The notes below the pieces were generated by a model. It searched no databases. It was given only the letters and a program-made list of their open reading frames with translations, and had not been told where the DNA came from. The translations under genes were made by a program, and so were the position numbers. Positions 8,749 to 16,679 of a stretch of 64,000 nucleotides of DNA are shown here, piece by piece. Each line of letters opens with the position of its first letter. Position 1 is the stretch's first letter. Source of the stretch: Rhodobacter sp. (GTDB lineage Bacteria > Pseudomonadota > Alphaproteobacteria > Rhodobacterales > Rhodobacteraceae); contig JACKKG010000001.1 in the NCBI GenBank assembly GCA_020637515.1, positions 372,001 to 436,000 on the forward strand. Direction: 5' to 3'.

Positions 8749-9795
8749 ATGGCCGACACCGTAGCCACCCCGCCGAATGCCAAGTTCAAACCGCGCATCT
8801 TTTCGGGCATTCAGCCGTCGGGCGGCTTGACGCTGGGCAATTACCTGGGCGCCCTGAAACGGTTCGTCGAAAAGCAGGACGAGGGGATCGAGACGGTCTA
8901 TTGCCTGGTCGATCTGCACGCCATCACCGTCTGGCAGGACCCCGACGCGCTGCGCCGCCAGACGCGCGAGGCCGCGGCCGGCTTCATCGCCGCCGGGATC
9001 GACCCCAAACGGTCGATCCTGTTCAACCAGAGCCAGGTCTCGGCCCATGCCGAACTGGCCTGGGTGTTCAACTGCGTGGCCCGCATGGGCTGGATGAACC
9101 GCATGACGCAATGGAAGGACAAGACCGCCGGCAAGGACGCGGAAAAGGCCTCGTTGGGGCTGTTTGCCTATCCGTCGCTGATGGCGGCGGACATCCTGCT
9201 CTATCACGCGACGCATGTGCCGGTGGGCGAGGACCAGCGCCAGCATCTGGAACTGACGCGCGACATCGCGACCAAGTTCAACCACGACTACAAGGTCGAT
9301 TTCTTCCCGATCACCGAACCCGTGATCGAAGGCGCCGCGACCCGGGTGATGAGCCTGCGCGACGGCACCAGGAAGATGTCGAAATCCGACCCGTCGGATG
9401 CCTCGCGGATCAACCTGACCGACGACGCCGACACCATCGCCCGCAAGATCCGCAAGGCCAAGACCGACGCGGAACCCCTGCCCGAAACCATGGACGGGCT
9501 GGCCGAACGCCCCGAGGCGAAGAACCTGGTGAACATCTATGCCGCGCTGGCGGGCCAGTCGCAGGCCCAGGTGCTGGCCGATTATGCCGGCCAGGGGTTC
9601 GGGGTGTTCAAGCCGCGGCTTGCGGATCTGGCGGTCGAGAAGCTGTCGCCGATCACCGGCCGGATGCAAAACCTGATGCAGGACCCGGCCGAGATCGACC
9701 GCATCCTGGGCGACGGCGCCGACCGCGCCGATGCGATCGCCCAGCCGATCCTGAAGCGGACGCTGGACATCACCGGGATGATCCGCTCGCGGTGA
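8749..9795 (+). CDS. trpS: Tryptophan--tRNA ligase
   Basis: Class I aminoacyl-tRNA synthetase charging tRNA-Trp. The 348-residue protein shows the HIGH-equivalent region PSGGLTLGNYLGA (23-35), the tryptophan-binding YHATHVPVGEDQRQHLELTRD block and KMSKS at 209-213 exactly in consensus. I start at the ATG at 8749 with GAGG a few bases upstream; a GTG nine bases earlier is in frame but less well spaced. Ends with a GC-rich double hairpin and converges with the IGHNNGP-motif gene. Confidence 0.97.
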   Translation: MADTVATPPNAKFKPRIFSGIQPSGGLTLGNYLGALKRFVEKQDEGIETVYCLVDLHAITVWQDPDALRRQTREAAAGFIAAGIDPKRSILFNQSQVSAHAELAWVFNCVARMGWMNRMTQWKDKTAGKDAEKASLGLFAYPSLMAADILLYHATHVPVGEDQRQHLELTRDIATKFNHDYKVDFFPITEPVIEGAATRVMSLRDGTRKMSKSDPSDASRINLTDDADTIARKIRKAKTDAEPLPETMDGLAERPEAKNLVNIYAALAGQSQAQVLADYAGQGFGVFKPRLADLAVEKLSPITGRMQNLMQDPAEIDRILGDGADRADAIAQPILKRTLDITGMIRSR

Positions 9796-9800
9796 GCGGG

Positions 9801-9872
9801 CAGCGGGGGGCTTCTCGCCCCCCGCACCCCCTCGCCAAAGGGGGCCGGCGGCCCCCCTTGGAACCCCGCCGG
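9801..9872 (-). repeat. Double-hairpin intergenic element, copy A (reverse orientation)
   Basis: Read on the minus strand this is CCAAGGGG-hairpin, then a GGGGGTGC spacer, then a GGGGGGC...GCCCCCC hairpin. The same order appears at 28300-28366, 32973-33038 and 45127-45181. Here it fills the gap between two convergent genes and probably also serves as a transcription barrier for both. Confidence 0.7.
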
Positions 9873-9882
9873 CGCGGTGCCG

Positions 9883-10437
9883 TCACGCGGCGAAATAGCG
9901 ATCCGCGGGCAGATACCACGCCAGCCGCGCCGCCTGCGCCCAATCCCGTTCCTCGGCCGTGTCGCCGACCATCACCACCCGGTCCGCCGCGCAGGGCAGC
10001 GCCGCCAGGATCTGGCGACGCGCCTCGCCCCAGCCGGCGAAGGGGCGCGGCGCCTCATGCGCGCGCTCGATCAGCCCGTCGGTCAGGTCCGGAATTTGCG
10101 CCGGATTCAGGGGTTTTCTGGCCAGCGCCTCGCGCGCGACGCCCGACAGCGCGGAAAGCCTCGCATCGCGATCCAGGGGCAGCACCGGATGCGGGGGCAG
10201 CAGGCGCAGCGCGTTGGTCGAGAACAGGAACGCGATCACGTCATGCCCCGAGGCCGCCCGGATCGACGCATAGGTCCGGTAATCGAGCCCCAGTTCCGCC
10301 GCGCGTTTCACCCTGAGGCGCACGACCTCGATCGGCAGCACCGGCAGCAGCCGCGCGCGCGCCTTGCCCCAGGCATGCCGGCGCCAGCTTTCGCCGGCTT
10401 CCATCGTCGGGCCGTTGTTGTGTCCGATCCCCGCCAT
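9883..10437 (-). CDS. Conserved protein with N-terminal IGHNNGP motif, function unknown
   Basis: I do not recognise a function. The 184-residue protein opens with MAGIGHNNGPTM, a short motif that recurs at the N-terminus of several otherwise unrelated alphaproteobacterial and phage proteins. It continues with a basic, Trp-containing stretch (SWRRHAWGKARARLLP) and a central region (LDYRTYASIRAASGHDVIAFLFS) that looks like a small alpha/beta domain. There is no signal peptide or membrane segment. The ATG at 10437 is preceded by GGTGGAG; a TTG 15 bases earlier is in frame but unlikely. It converges with trpS and lies 75 bases after the thioesterase gene on the same strand. Confidence 0.7.
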   Translation of the reverse strand: MAGIGHNNGPTMEAGESWRRHAWGKARARLLPVLPIEVVRLRVKRAAELGLDYRTYASIRAASGHDVIAFLFSTNALRLLPPHPVLPLDRDARLSALSGVAREALARKPLNPAQIPDLTDGLIERAHEAPRPFAGWGEARRQILAALPCAADRVVMVGDTAEERDWAQAARLAWYLPADRYFAA

Positions 10438-10512
10438 CCGCGACTCCACCAAGCGTTTCCCGCCAACTTAGCCGTTTCGCCAGCAAAGAAAAGCCCGCGA
10501 GCCTGGCCAAGC

Positions 10513-11043
10513 CTAGCCCAGCGGTGGCCAGGGGCGTTGCGCATCCGCCGCGACCCAGGCCTGAACCCAGCCGGGCAAGGCGGGGCTTTCCAGACCGGAA
10601 CAGCCCATCGCCGCGATCATCCTGTGGGGCGCGACGATCCCCTGCGCGTCGGTGACGGCGCTGCGGATCAGGACGTTGTTCAGCGCCTCGCCCTCGCGCC
10701 AGATCGACTGTTCGATATAGAAGAACCGCGCGTCCCAACCGATCAGCCGCGTGCGCATCTCGAAGGTCTGCAACATGCGGATGCGGCGGCGGTAGCGCAC
10801 GCTGGACCCGGCCACGGTCATCCCCCAGCCCTGACGCCGCAAGGCCGCCGTCATGCCGATCCGCACGGAAAACGGCACCCGCCCCAGATCATAGAGGGTC
10901 AGCGTGCGCCCGTTGTTCAGTTCCATCCAGGGGTCCAGATCCCAGGGCCAGCACATGTGCCGCGACACATGCGTGTCCAGAGGCGCCAGCGGGCGGCCGC
11001 GAAACTTGAGCGATTCCTTGACCAGTCGAACCAGAGGATACAT
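10513..11043 (-). CDS. Hotdog-fold acyl-CoA thioesterase family protein (THEM6/4HBT-like)
   Basis: A 176-residue protein of the 4-hydroxybenzoyl-CoA thioesterase (hotdog) superfamily. The catalytic-type segment reads WDLDPWMELNNGRTLTLYDLG (split around residues 34-54), equivalent to the DxDxxxHMNN pattern, with Met-Glu in place of the usual Gly-His. The central strand GSSVRYRRRIRMLQTFEMRTR fits the hotdog sheet. Substrate is unknown; an acyl-CoA is the family expectation. It is divergent from the hemolysin-III gene, with a pair of GTCAC/GTGAC inverted repeats between them. Confidence 0.75.
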   Translation of the reverse strand: MYPLVRLVKESLKFRGRPLAPLDTHVSRHMCWPWDLDPWMELNNGRTLTLYDLGRVPFSVRIGMTAALRRQGWGMTVAGSSVRYRRRIRMLQTFEMRTRLIGWDARFFYIEQSIWREGEALNNVLIRSAVTDAQGIVAPHRMIAAMGCSGLESPALPGWVQAWVAADAQRPWPPLG

Positions 11044-11101
11044 GCGCGCCCTTTCCTTGCGCGGGCGTCCTGACCCGCCCCGCGTCCGAGGTCAAGCCGT
11101 G

Positions 11102-11132
11102 CGTCACGTCACGCGGTGACGAAATGGTGACG
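11102..11132. promoter_or_regulatory. Nested GTCAC/GTGAC inverted repeats, possible operator
   Basis: The divergent gap holds GTCAC twice (11103-11107, 11108-11112) and GTGAC twice (11116-11120, 11127-11131). The inner pair forms a 5-3-5 palindrome GTCAC-GCG-GTGAC. Four half-sites within 30 bases between two divergent genes looks like a regulator site; no regulator gene is adjacent. Confidence 0.45.
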
Positions 11133-11214
11133 AATCCGCGCCAAGCTTGCCCTTGGGTCGTCATTGCCCGAAACGGGGCAGCGGCGTATCCTGATCGCAA
11201 CCAAAGGAGAGATC

Positions 11215-11889
11215 ATGACCGGCGCGATGCGCACAGCCTATTCCCGGGCCGAGCAGATCTCGGATGCAGTGGTCCATGTGACCGGCCTGTCGCTGGTGCT
11301 GATGGCGGTGCCTGTGCTGATCGTCCTGACCGCGCTTTTCCGCGGCGATGCGGCCTCGGTCACCGGCGTGTCGATCTATGGCGGCGCGCTGGTGGCGATG
11401 ATCCTGTGCTCGGCGCTTTACAACATCGGTGAGACCTCGGGCTGGGGCGCGGCCCGCGAATGGCTGCTCAGGCGGCTCGATCATGGGGCGATCTACCTGA
11501 AGATCGCGGGAACCTACACGCCGTTCACGCTGCTGTCGGGCCAGGGTGCCGCGCTGACAGCAGGCATCTGGGGCGCGGCGGCGGCTGGCATCGCGCTGAA
11601 GGTCATCTCGCCCGAACGCTTCAAATGGGCGGCGCTGGCGCTGTATCTGGGCATGGGCTGGGCCGGTCTGGTCGCGGGCGGCCCGATGTTCGCCAGCCTG
11701 CCGACGGCGGTTCTGGTGCTGATGATCACGGGCGGCGTGCTGTATTCGCTGGGCGTCGTGTTCTACCTGTGGCGGCGACTGCCCTTCCACTACACCATCT
11801 GGCACGTCTTTGTGCTGACGGCGAGCTTCGTGTTCTACGCCGCCGTTCTGGTGTTCGTGCTGCTGGGCCCCGAAACCGCGCTGGTCTGA
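11215..11889 (+). CDS. Hemolysin III / PAQR family membrane protein
   Basis: A 224-residue seven-helix membrane protein of the PAQR superfamily (TrhA/YqfA-like). Conserved features are present: His in the first helix (VVHVTG), the SALYNIG segment, LDHGAIYLKIAGTYTPF in helix three and the C-terminal IWHVFVLTAS with its conserved His. In bacteria such proteins influence membrane energetics or lipid composition; haemolysis is a historical label. ATG at 11215 follows AAGGAGAG with ideal spacing. It converges with recQ with only 11 bases between stops. Confidence 0.9.
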   Translation: MTGAMRTAYSRAEQISDAVVHVTGLSLVLMAVPVLIVLTALFRGDAASVTGVSIYGGALVAMILCSALYNIGETSGWGAAREWLLRRLDHGAIYLKIAGTYTPFTLLSGQGAALTAGIWGAAAAGIALKVISPERFKWAALALYLGMGWAGLVAGGPMFASLPTAVLVLMITGGVLYSLGVVFYLWRRLPFHYTIWHVFVLTASFVFYAAVLVFVLLGPETALV

Positions 11890-11900
11890 CCGCCGCCAGC

Positions 11901-13985
11901 CTATTCGCCGGCCTCGTCGTCCGCCTCGCAATCGGTCAGAATGGCCAGAAATGCCGATCCGAATCGCTCGGTCTTGGCCGGTCCCATGCCCGCGATGCGC
12001 GCAAGGTCCGCATGGGTCGCGGGCCGGCGCTCGGCGATCGTGCGCAATGTCGTATGGGTGCAGGACATCGGTTTTTGCGTGCCGTCCTCGCCACGGGCCA
12101 GATCGCGCTGCGCGGCTTCGAGCCGATCGTAGAGCGTGCCGGCCTCGGTCCCGGCCAACTTGCGGCGCGCCGGATGGGGCGCGGGCGACGGGGCCCCGGT
12201 GATGACCTCAAGAAAGCGGGTGCCGTAACGCTCGAGCTTGGTCGCGCCGACGCCCGAGATCCGCGCAAAGGCATCCAGCGTCTGCGGCCGGCTCTCGGCC
12301 ATTTCGATCAGTGAGCGGTCGTTGAAGATGACATAGGGCGGCACGTTCGCCGCATCCGCCAACGCCCGGCGCAAGGCCTTCAACGCGCTGAGCAGGGGCG
12401 CGTCCTCGTCCGAGACCAGCGCGCGCGGCTCGGCTCGGGTCGCGGTGCGCTGCACGGTATCGGCACGAAAGGTCAGGCTGCTTTCGCCGCGCAGCACCGG
12501 GCGCGCGGCCTCGGTCATCCTGAGGGCGCCGTGGCGTTCGGAATCGGGCCGCACCAGATCGCGCCCCATCATCTGACGGAACACCCCCTGCCAGGCGGCT
12601 CGCGCCATGTCGCCCCCCACCCCGAAAGTCGGCAGGTGATCGTGCCCGCGAGCCGCGATCTTGTCGGTGCGGTTGCCCATCAGGACGTCGATCAGGTGCT
12701 GCGTGCCAAAGCTTTCGCCCGTGCGCAGCATCGCCGACAGCGCCTTGCGCACGGCTTCGGTCGCGTCGAAGGTCTGAACCGGACTTTCGCACAGGTCGCA
12801 GTTGCCGCAGGGCACGCTGACCTCGCCGAAATAGGCCAGCAACATCCGCCGGCGGCACCCCGTGGCCTCGGCCAGGCCCAGCAAGGCGTTGAGGCGCGCG
12901 TGATCGGCCTCGCGGCGGTCCGCTGGCGCGTTTGATTCGTCGATCTGGGCGCGGCGCAGGCGGATGTCGTCGGCCCCGAACAGCGTCATCGTGTCGGCGG
13001 GCAGCCCGTCGCGGCCTGCGCGGCCGATCTCCTGGTAATAGGCCTCGATCGATTTGGGCAGATCGGCATGCGCGACCCAACGGACATCGGGCTTGTCCAC
13101 CCCCATGCCAAAGGCGACGGTCGCGCAGACGATCAGCCCATCCTCGGTCTTGAAGGCGTCCTCGACCGCGCGCCGGTCCCAATCTTCCAGCCCGCCGTGA
13201 TAGGCGCGCGCGCTGTGCCCGGCCTCTTCCAGCGCGCGGGCCAGTGTTTCGGTGCGCGCGCGCGTCGCGCAATAGACGATCCCGGCCTGCCCCTTGCGCA
13301 CCGCCGCATAGGACAGGATCTGCTTGCGCGGGTTGTCCTTGGCGGCAAAGGCCAGGCGGATATTCGGCCGATCAAAGCCGCGCAGGAACACCTCGGGCGT
13401 GGCGTCGTCAAACAGCCGGTGGGTGATTTCGACCCGGGTGGCGGCGTCGGCGGTGGCGGTAAAGGCCGCCAGCGGCACCCCCAGACTGCGCCTGAGATCG
13501 CCGATGCGCAGGTAATCGGGCCGGAAATCGTGCCCCCACTGGCTGACGCAATGCGCCTCGTCCACGGCGATCAGCGTGCAGTCTGCCCGTCTCAGCAGCG
13601 CCGTCGTGCCCGAGGACGCAAGCCGCTCGGGCGCGATGTAGAGCAGCTTCAACCGGTGGTCATCGAGCGCGGCGAAGATTTCCTCGTTTTCGTCGGCCGT
13701 GTTGCCCGAGGTCAGAGCCCCGGCCGCGACCCCGGCCTCTTGCAAGGCGCGGACCTGGTCCCGCATCAGCGCGATCAGCGGCGAAATCACCACCGTCAAC
13801 CCGTCCCGCGCCAGGGCAGGCAATTGATAACACAGGGATTTGCCCCCGCCGGTCGGCATGATCGCCAGCACGTCACGGCCCTGGGTGACCGCTTCGACGA
13901 TCTCGGCCTGACCGGGGCGAAAGGCCGAAAAGCCAAAGACCCGCGCCAGCAGGTCCAGCGTTCGTTCTGGCGCGCGGGCCTCCAC
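11901..13985 (-). CDS. recQ: ATP-dependent DNA helicase RecQ
   Basis: RecQ unwinds DNA 3'-5' in recombination and fork repair. The 694-residue protein has Walker A MPTGGGKS (43-50), the DEAH box (142-145) with the aromatic-rich loop SQWGHDFRP, helicase C motifs with GRAGRDG, a zinc-binding CRRRM...CGNCDLC cluster, and a winged-helix region. The C-terminus carries an HRDC domain (PPYVIFNDRSLIEMA) followed by a second HRDC-like helical hairpin (CTHTTLRTIAERRPATHADLA), more than the single HRDC of E. coli. The start is GTG at 13985, only three bases after the YggT stop, so it is probably translated from the same message. Confidence 0.95.
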   Translation of the reverse strand: MEARAPERTLDLLARVFGFSAFRPGQAEIVEAVTQGRDVLAIMPTGGGKSLCYQLPALARDGLTVVISPLIALMRDQVRALQEAGVAAGALTSGNTADENEEIFAALDDHRLKLLYIAPERLASSGTTALLRRADCTLIAVDEAHCVSQWGHDFRPDYLRIGDLRRSLGVPLAAFTATADAATRVEITHRLFDDATPEVFLRGFDRPNIRLAFAAKDNPRKQILSYAAVRKGQAGIVYCATRARTETLARALEEAGHSARAYHGGLEDWDRRAVEDAFKTEDGLIVCATVAFGMGVDKPDVRWVAHADLPKSIEAYYQEIGRAGRDGLPADTMTLFGADDIRLRRAQIDESNAPADRREADHARLNALLGLAEATGCRRRMLLAYFGEVSVPCGNCDLCESPVQTFDATEAVRKALSAMLRTGESFGTQHLIDVLMGNRTDKIAARGHDHLPTFGVGGDMARAAWQGVFRQMMGRDLVRPDSERHGALRMTEAARPVLRGESSLTFRADTVQRTATRAEPRALVSDEDAPLLSALKALRRALADAANVPPYVIFNDRSLIEMAESRPQTLDAFARISGVGATKLERYGTRFLEVITGAPSPAPHPARRKLAGTEAGTLYDRLEAAQRDLARGEDGTQKPMSCTHTTLRTIAERRPATHADLARIAGMGPAKTERFGSAFLAILTDCEADDEAGE

Positions 13986-13988
13986 GGT

Positions 13989-14276
13989 TCAGTAGAAGGC
14001 GGGCAGGTTGTTGGCGATGACGATCTGGATCGCATAGATCCCCAACAGCACGATCATCGGGGACAGATCCAGCCCGCCCATGTCGGGCAGGAACCGGCGG
14101 ATACGGCTGTAGACCGGATTGAGAATCCGGTTCAGCCCGTCCCAGATTTGCGCGACCAGGGGTTGGCGCAGGTTCAGCACCTGGAAGTTGATGAGCCAGC
14201 TCATGATGACATGGGCGATGACGATATACCAGATCACCTTGAGGATCAGGAGGATGATCGTGAGCAGCGACAGCAT
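13989..14276 (-). CDS. YggT family membrane protein
   Basis: A 95-residue inner-membrane protein of the YggT family, with two membrane-spanning stretches (near residues 3-25 and 72-90) separated by a loop containing LNPVYSRIRRFLPDMGGLDLSP, the family hallmark. Family members are linked to envelope or osmotic homeostasis and, in some bacteria, cell division. GGAGAG precedes the ATG at 14276. recQ starts three bases after its stop, forming a two-gene unit. Confidence 0.9.
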   Translation of the reverse strand: MLSLLTIILLILKVIWYIVIAHVIMSWLINFQVLNLRQPLVAQIWDGLNRILNPVYSRIRRFLPDMGGLDLSPMIVLLGIYAIQIVIANNLPAFY

Positions 14277-14355
14277 GGTCTCTCCAACTGTGTCCGGGCC
14301 GGTCCGTCCCCTCAGGTAAGGCCTGCACGTGCCGCGCGCAACCCCACAGGCGGGA

Positions 14356-16575
14356 TCAGCCGGTGTCGTCCAGCCGGGTCTCCAGCGGGCAGGTCTCGTC
14401 GGGGCGATAGCGGGCAATCATGTCGATCAGCAGGGGCTTCTTCAGCGGCTTGGTCAGCACGTGATCCATGCCGGCGGCCAGGATGTCGTCCTGATCGCTG
14501 GGCATGGCATGGGCGGTCAGCGCGATGATCGGGACCTGCGCGCCGCCCGGCAACTGGCGGATTGCGCGGGTGGCCGTGCGGCCGTCCATGCCCGGCATCG
14601 AAATATCCATGAAGATCAGGTCCGGTCGTTGGGCGCGAAACGCCTCGACCGCCTGGGCGCCATCTTCGGCAAAGCGGATATCGACCGCCAGATCCGCGAC
14701 CATCTTGGAAAACACCAGCCGGTTGGTCCGGTTGTCCTCGGCCGTGAGCAGGCGCATCCGTCGCCCCGATCCCGACCCGACGACCGCTGGCGCCGGCAGC
14801 GGACGCGGGCGCGGCTCGGCCTGGGGATTGGAGAGCGCCTGAAGGTGCCGCACCAGATCGTGCCGCAGCAGCGGTTTTTGCAAGATCGCGCGCAGGTCCG
14901 ACGTGGCCGGGTGATCGCGCACCACCGTGGGCGCCGAACTGAGCAGGATCACCGGCAGCGTGTGACCGGCAGCGCGCAGTTTCGCGGTCAGGTCCAGCCC
15001 GCTCATGCCCGGCATCTCGTGGTCGGTCAGCAGCAGGTCGAAATACCCGGGCGCATGGGTGGACAGGGCTTCGAAGGCCTCGGCCCCCGAGGCGCAGAGC
15101 GTCACATCGAGCCCTTGCGCGACCAGTTGGCGGTCCAGGATCGTGCGGTTGACGAGTTGGTCATCCGCCACAAGAACGCGGTGCAGCAGGATCGGCAGCG
15201 CCGCCAGGGGTTCGCTGTCCTCGGCGCGCGGCAGCGTCAGTGAAAAGCCAAAGCACGACCCCTTGCCCAGCTCGCTTTCGACCCAGATCTGCCCGCCCAT
15301 CAATTCGATCAGCCGCCGCGTGATCGCCAGGCCCAGACCGGTGCCTTCGAACTGGCGGGTGGATTGGTCGTCCACCTGGGCGAATTCGCCGAAGATGCGA
15401 TCGATGTTCTCAGGCGCGATACCGATGCCGGTGTCTTCCACCGTGACATTCAACTGGTGGTGGCCGGCGTCGGTTTCGACCCCGACGACGCGGATCAGCA
15501 CATGGCCCCGTTGGGTGAACTTGACCGCGTTGCCGATGAGATTGGTCATCACCTGCCGCATCCGCCCCGGATCGGCCAGGAACCGGGTCGGCAGGAACAG
15601 GTCATAGTCCATCAACAGGTCGATCGAGCGGTTGCGCGCCCCGGCCTGCAACAGGATCAGCACCTCATGGATGCAGCGTTCCAGATCGAAGGGCTCGGGG
15701 TGCAGGGTCAGTTTGTCGGCCTCGATCTTGGAGAAGTCGAGCACGTCGTTGATGATGTTGAGCAACGCCTCGCCCGAGGACCGGATGGTATCGGCATAAA
15801 GGCGCTGTTCGTCGGAAAGATCGGTGTCCGACAGCAGTTCGGCCATGCCGACGACGCCGTTCATCGGCGTGCGGATCTCGTGGCTCATGTTCGCCAGAAA
15901 GGCGGATTTGGCACGATTCGCGGCCTCGGCCCGGGCGCGCGCTTCCTCCAGCTCGGCGGCGTGGCGCTGGGTTTCGGTGATGTCGCGCACCAGGCTGACG
16001 ATGTCCCCGCCGCGCGCGCGCCGGTCGTGGATGCGCGCCGTGTCGCCGCGACTGAAGGTCAGGATGATCGGGTCGATGCGCTCGCCCTCCCACCGGGCCA
16101 TCATCATCGCGATCCAGTCCTCGGCCTTGACGCCGTCCAGTTGCACGCGCCCCTCATAGGCCAGGATCTCGACCAGGCGGCGATAGGGGATGCCGGGCTG
16201 CACCTCGGAAAAGCCCGAGAACACGCCCAGATAGGCCTGATTGGCGATCACCAGATCCTGGTTGCGGTTGAACACGGCAAAGCCGTCGCGAATGGTGTTC
16301 ACGGAATCCCACAAGCGCCGTTCCGCCATGACGGCGCTGCGATGCGCGGTTTCGGCTTCCTCGCGGACACGGTTGTGCAGCACCTGCACCTCGGCGGCGC
16401 GCTGCGCTTCCTCCAGCGCCGAGGATCGGCCCTGATTGCGCAGGCTTTGCAATTCACGCCGGGCGGCATCGAGCTGGGACAGCGCGGTGTCCAGTTCACG
16501 GGTGCGATAATCCAGCCGCTGTTCGGCGGTCAGCCGCGCGCGGCGTTCTTGCGTGAGCTTGTCGAACAGCGTCAT
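14356..16575 (-). CDS. Hybrid sensor histidine kinase with PAS and two receiver domains
   Basis: A 739-residue signalling protein without membrane segments. Order of domains: N-terminal coiled coil (about 10-85), PAS domain (about 88-200), HisKA with NMSHEIRTPMNG (phosphoacceptor His232), HATPase (N-box LIGNAVKF, G-boxes DTGIGI and GTGLGLAI, 347-416), a first receiver (467-580, phosphoacceptor Asp518) and a second receiver (607-722, Asp657). There is no Hpt domain and no DNA-binding domain, so an external phosphotransfer partner is expected but not in the window. The cytoplasmic PAS suggests an internal cue. Start ATG at 16575, GGGA upstream. A terminator separates it from the thiolase gene. 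Confidence 0.92.
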   Translation of the reverse strand: MTLFDKLTQERRARLTAEQRLDYRTRELDTALSQLDAARRELQSLRNQGRSSALEEAQRAAEVQVLHNRVREEAETAHRSAVMAERRLWDSVNTIRDGFAVFNRNQDLVIANQAYLGVFSGFSEVQPGIPYRRLVEILAYEGRVQLDGVKAEDWIAMMMARWEGERIDPIILTFSRGDTARIHDRRARGGDIVSLVRDITETQRHAAELEEARARAEAANRAKSAFLANMSHEIRTPMNGVVGMAELLSDTDLSDEQRLYADTIRSSGEALLNIINDVLDFSKIEADKLTLHPEPFDLERCIHEVLILLQAGARNRSIDLLMDYDLFLPTRFLADPGRMRQVMTNLIGNAVKFTQRGHVLIRVVGVETDAGHHQLNVTVEDTGIGIAPENIDRIFGEFAQVDDQSTRQFEGTGLGLAITRRLIELMGGQIWVESELGKGSCFGFSLTLPRAEDSEPLAALPILLHRVLVADDQLVNRTILDRQLVAQGLDVTLCASGAEAFEALSTHAPGYFDLLLTDHEMPGMSGLDLTAKLRAAGHTLPVILLSSAPTVVRDHPATSDLRAILQKPLLRHDLVRHLQALSNPQAEPRPRPLPAPAVVGSGSGRRMRLLTAEDNRTNRLVFSKMVADLAVDIRFAEDGAQAVEAFRAQRPDLIFMDISMPGMDGRTATRAIRQLPGGAQVPIIALTAHAMPSDQDDILAAGMDHVLTKPLKKPLLIDMIARYRPDETCPLETRLDDTG

Positions 16576-16594
16576 CGGGTCCCGTGGACTGGAC

Positions 16595-16625
16595 AAAGGA
16601 AAAGGACCGGCACGGATGCCGGTCC
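16595..16625 (-). terminator. Rho-independent terminator of the thiolase gene
   Basis: Read on the minus strand, a nine-base-pair stem (GGACCGGCA / TGCCGGTCC, positions 16625-16604) with a four-base loop is followed by TTTTCCTTT. It lies downstream of the thiolase stop and just before the histidine kinase ATG, so the kinase presumably has its own promoter or depends on readthrough. Confidence 0.75.
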
Positions 16626-16679
16626 CTCCAACATTCCCGTCAGGGGTGAAGACCTGCTTAATTCGCGCAGGATTTTTCG

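Noticed and set aside
11215..11889. Haemolysin/virulence factor
   Set aside because: Hemolysin III is a historical name for PAQR-type membrane proteins; nothing in the context suggests toxicity.
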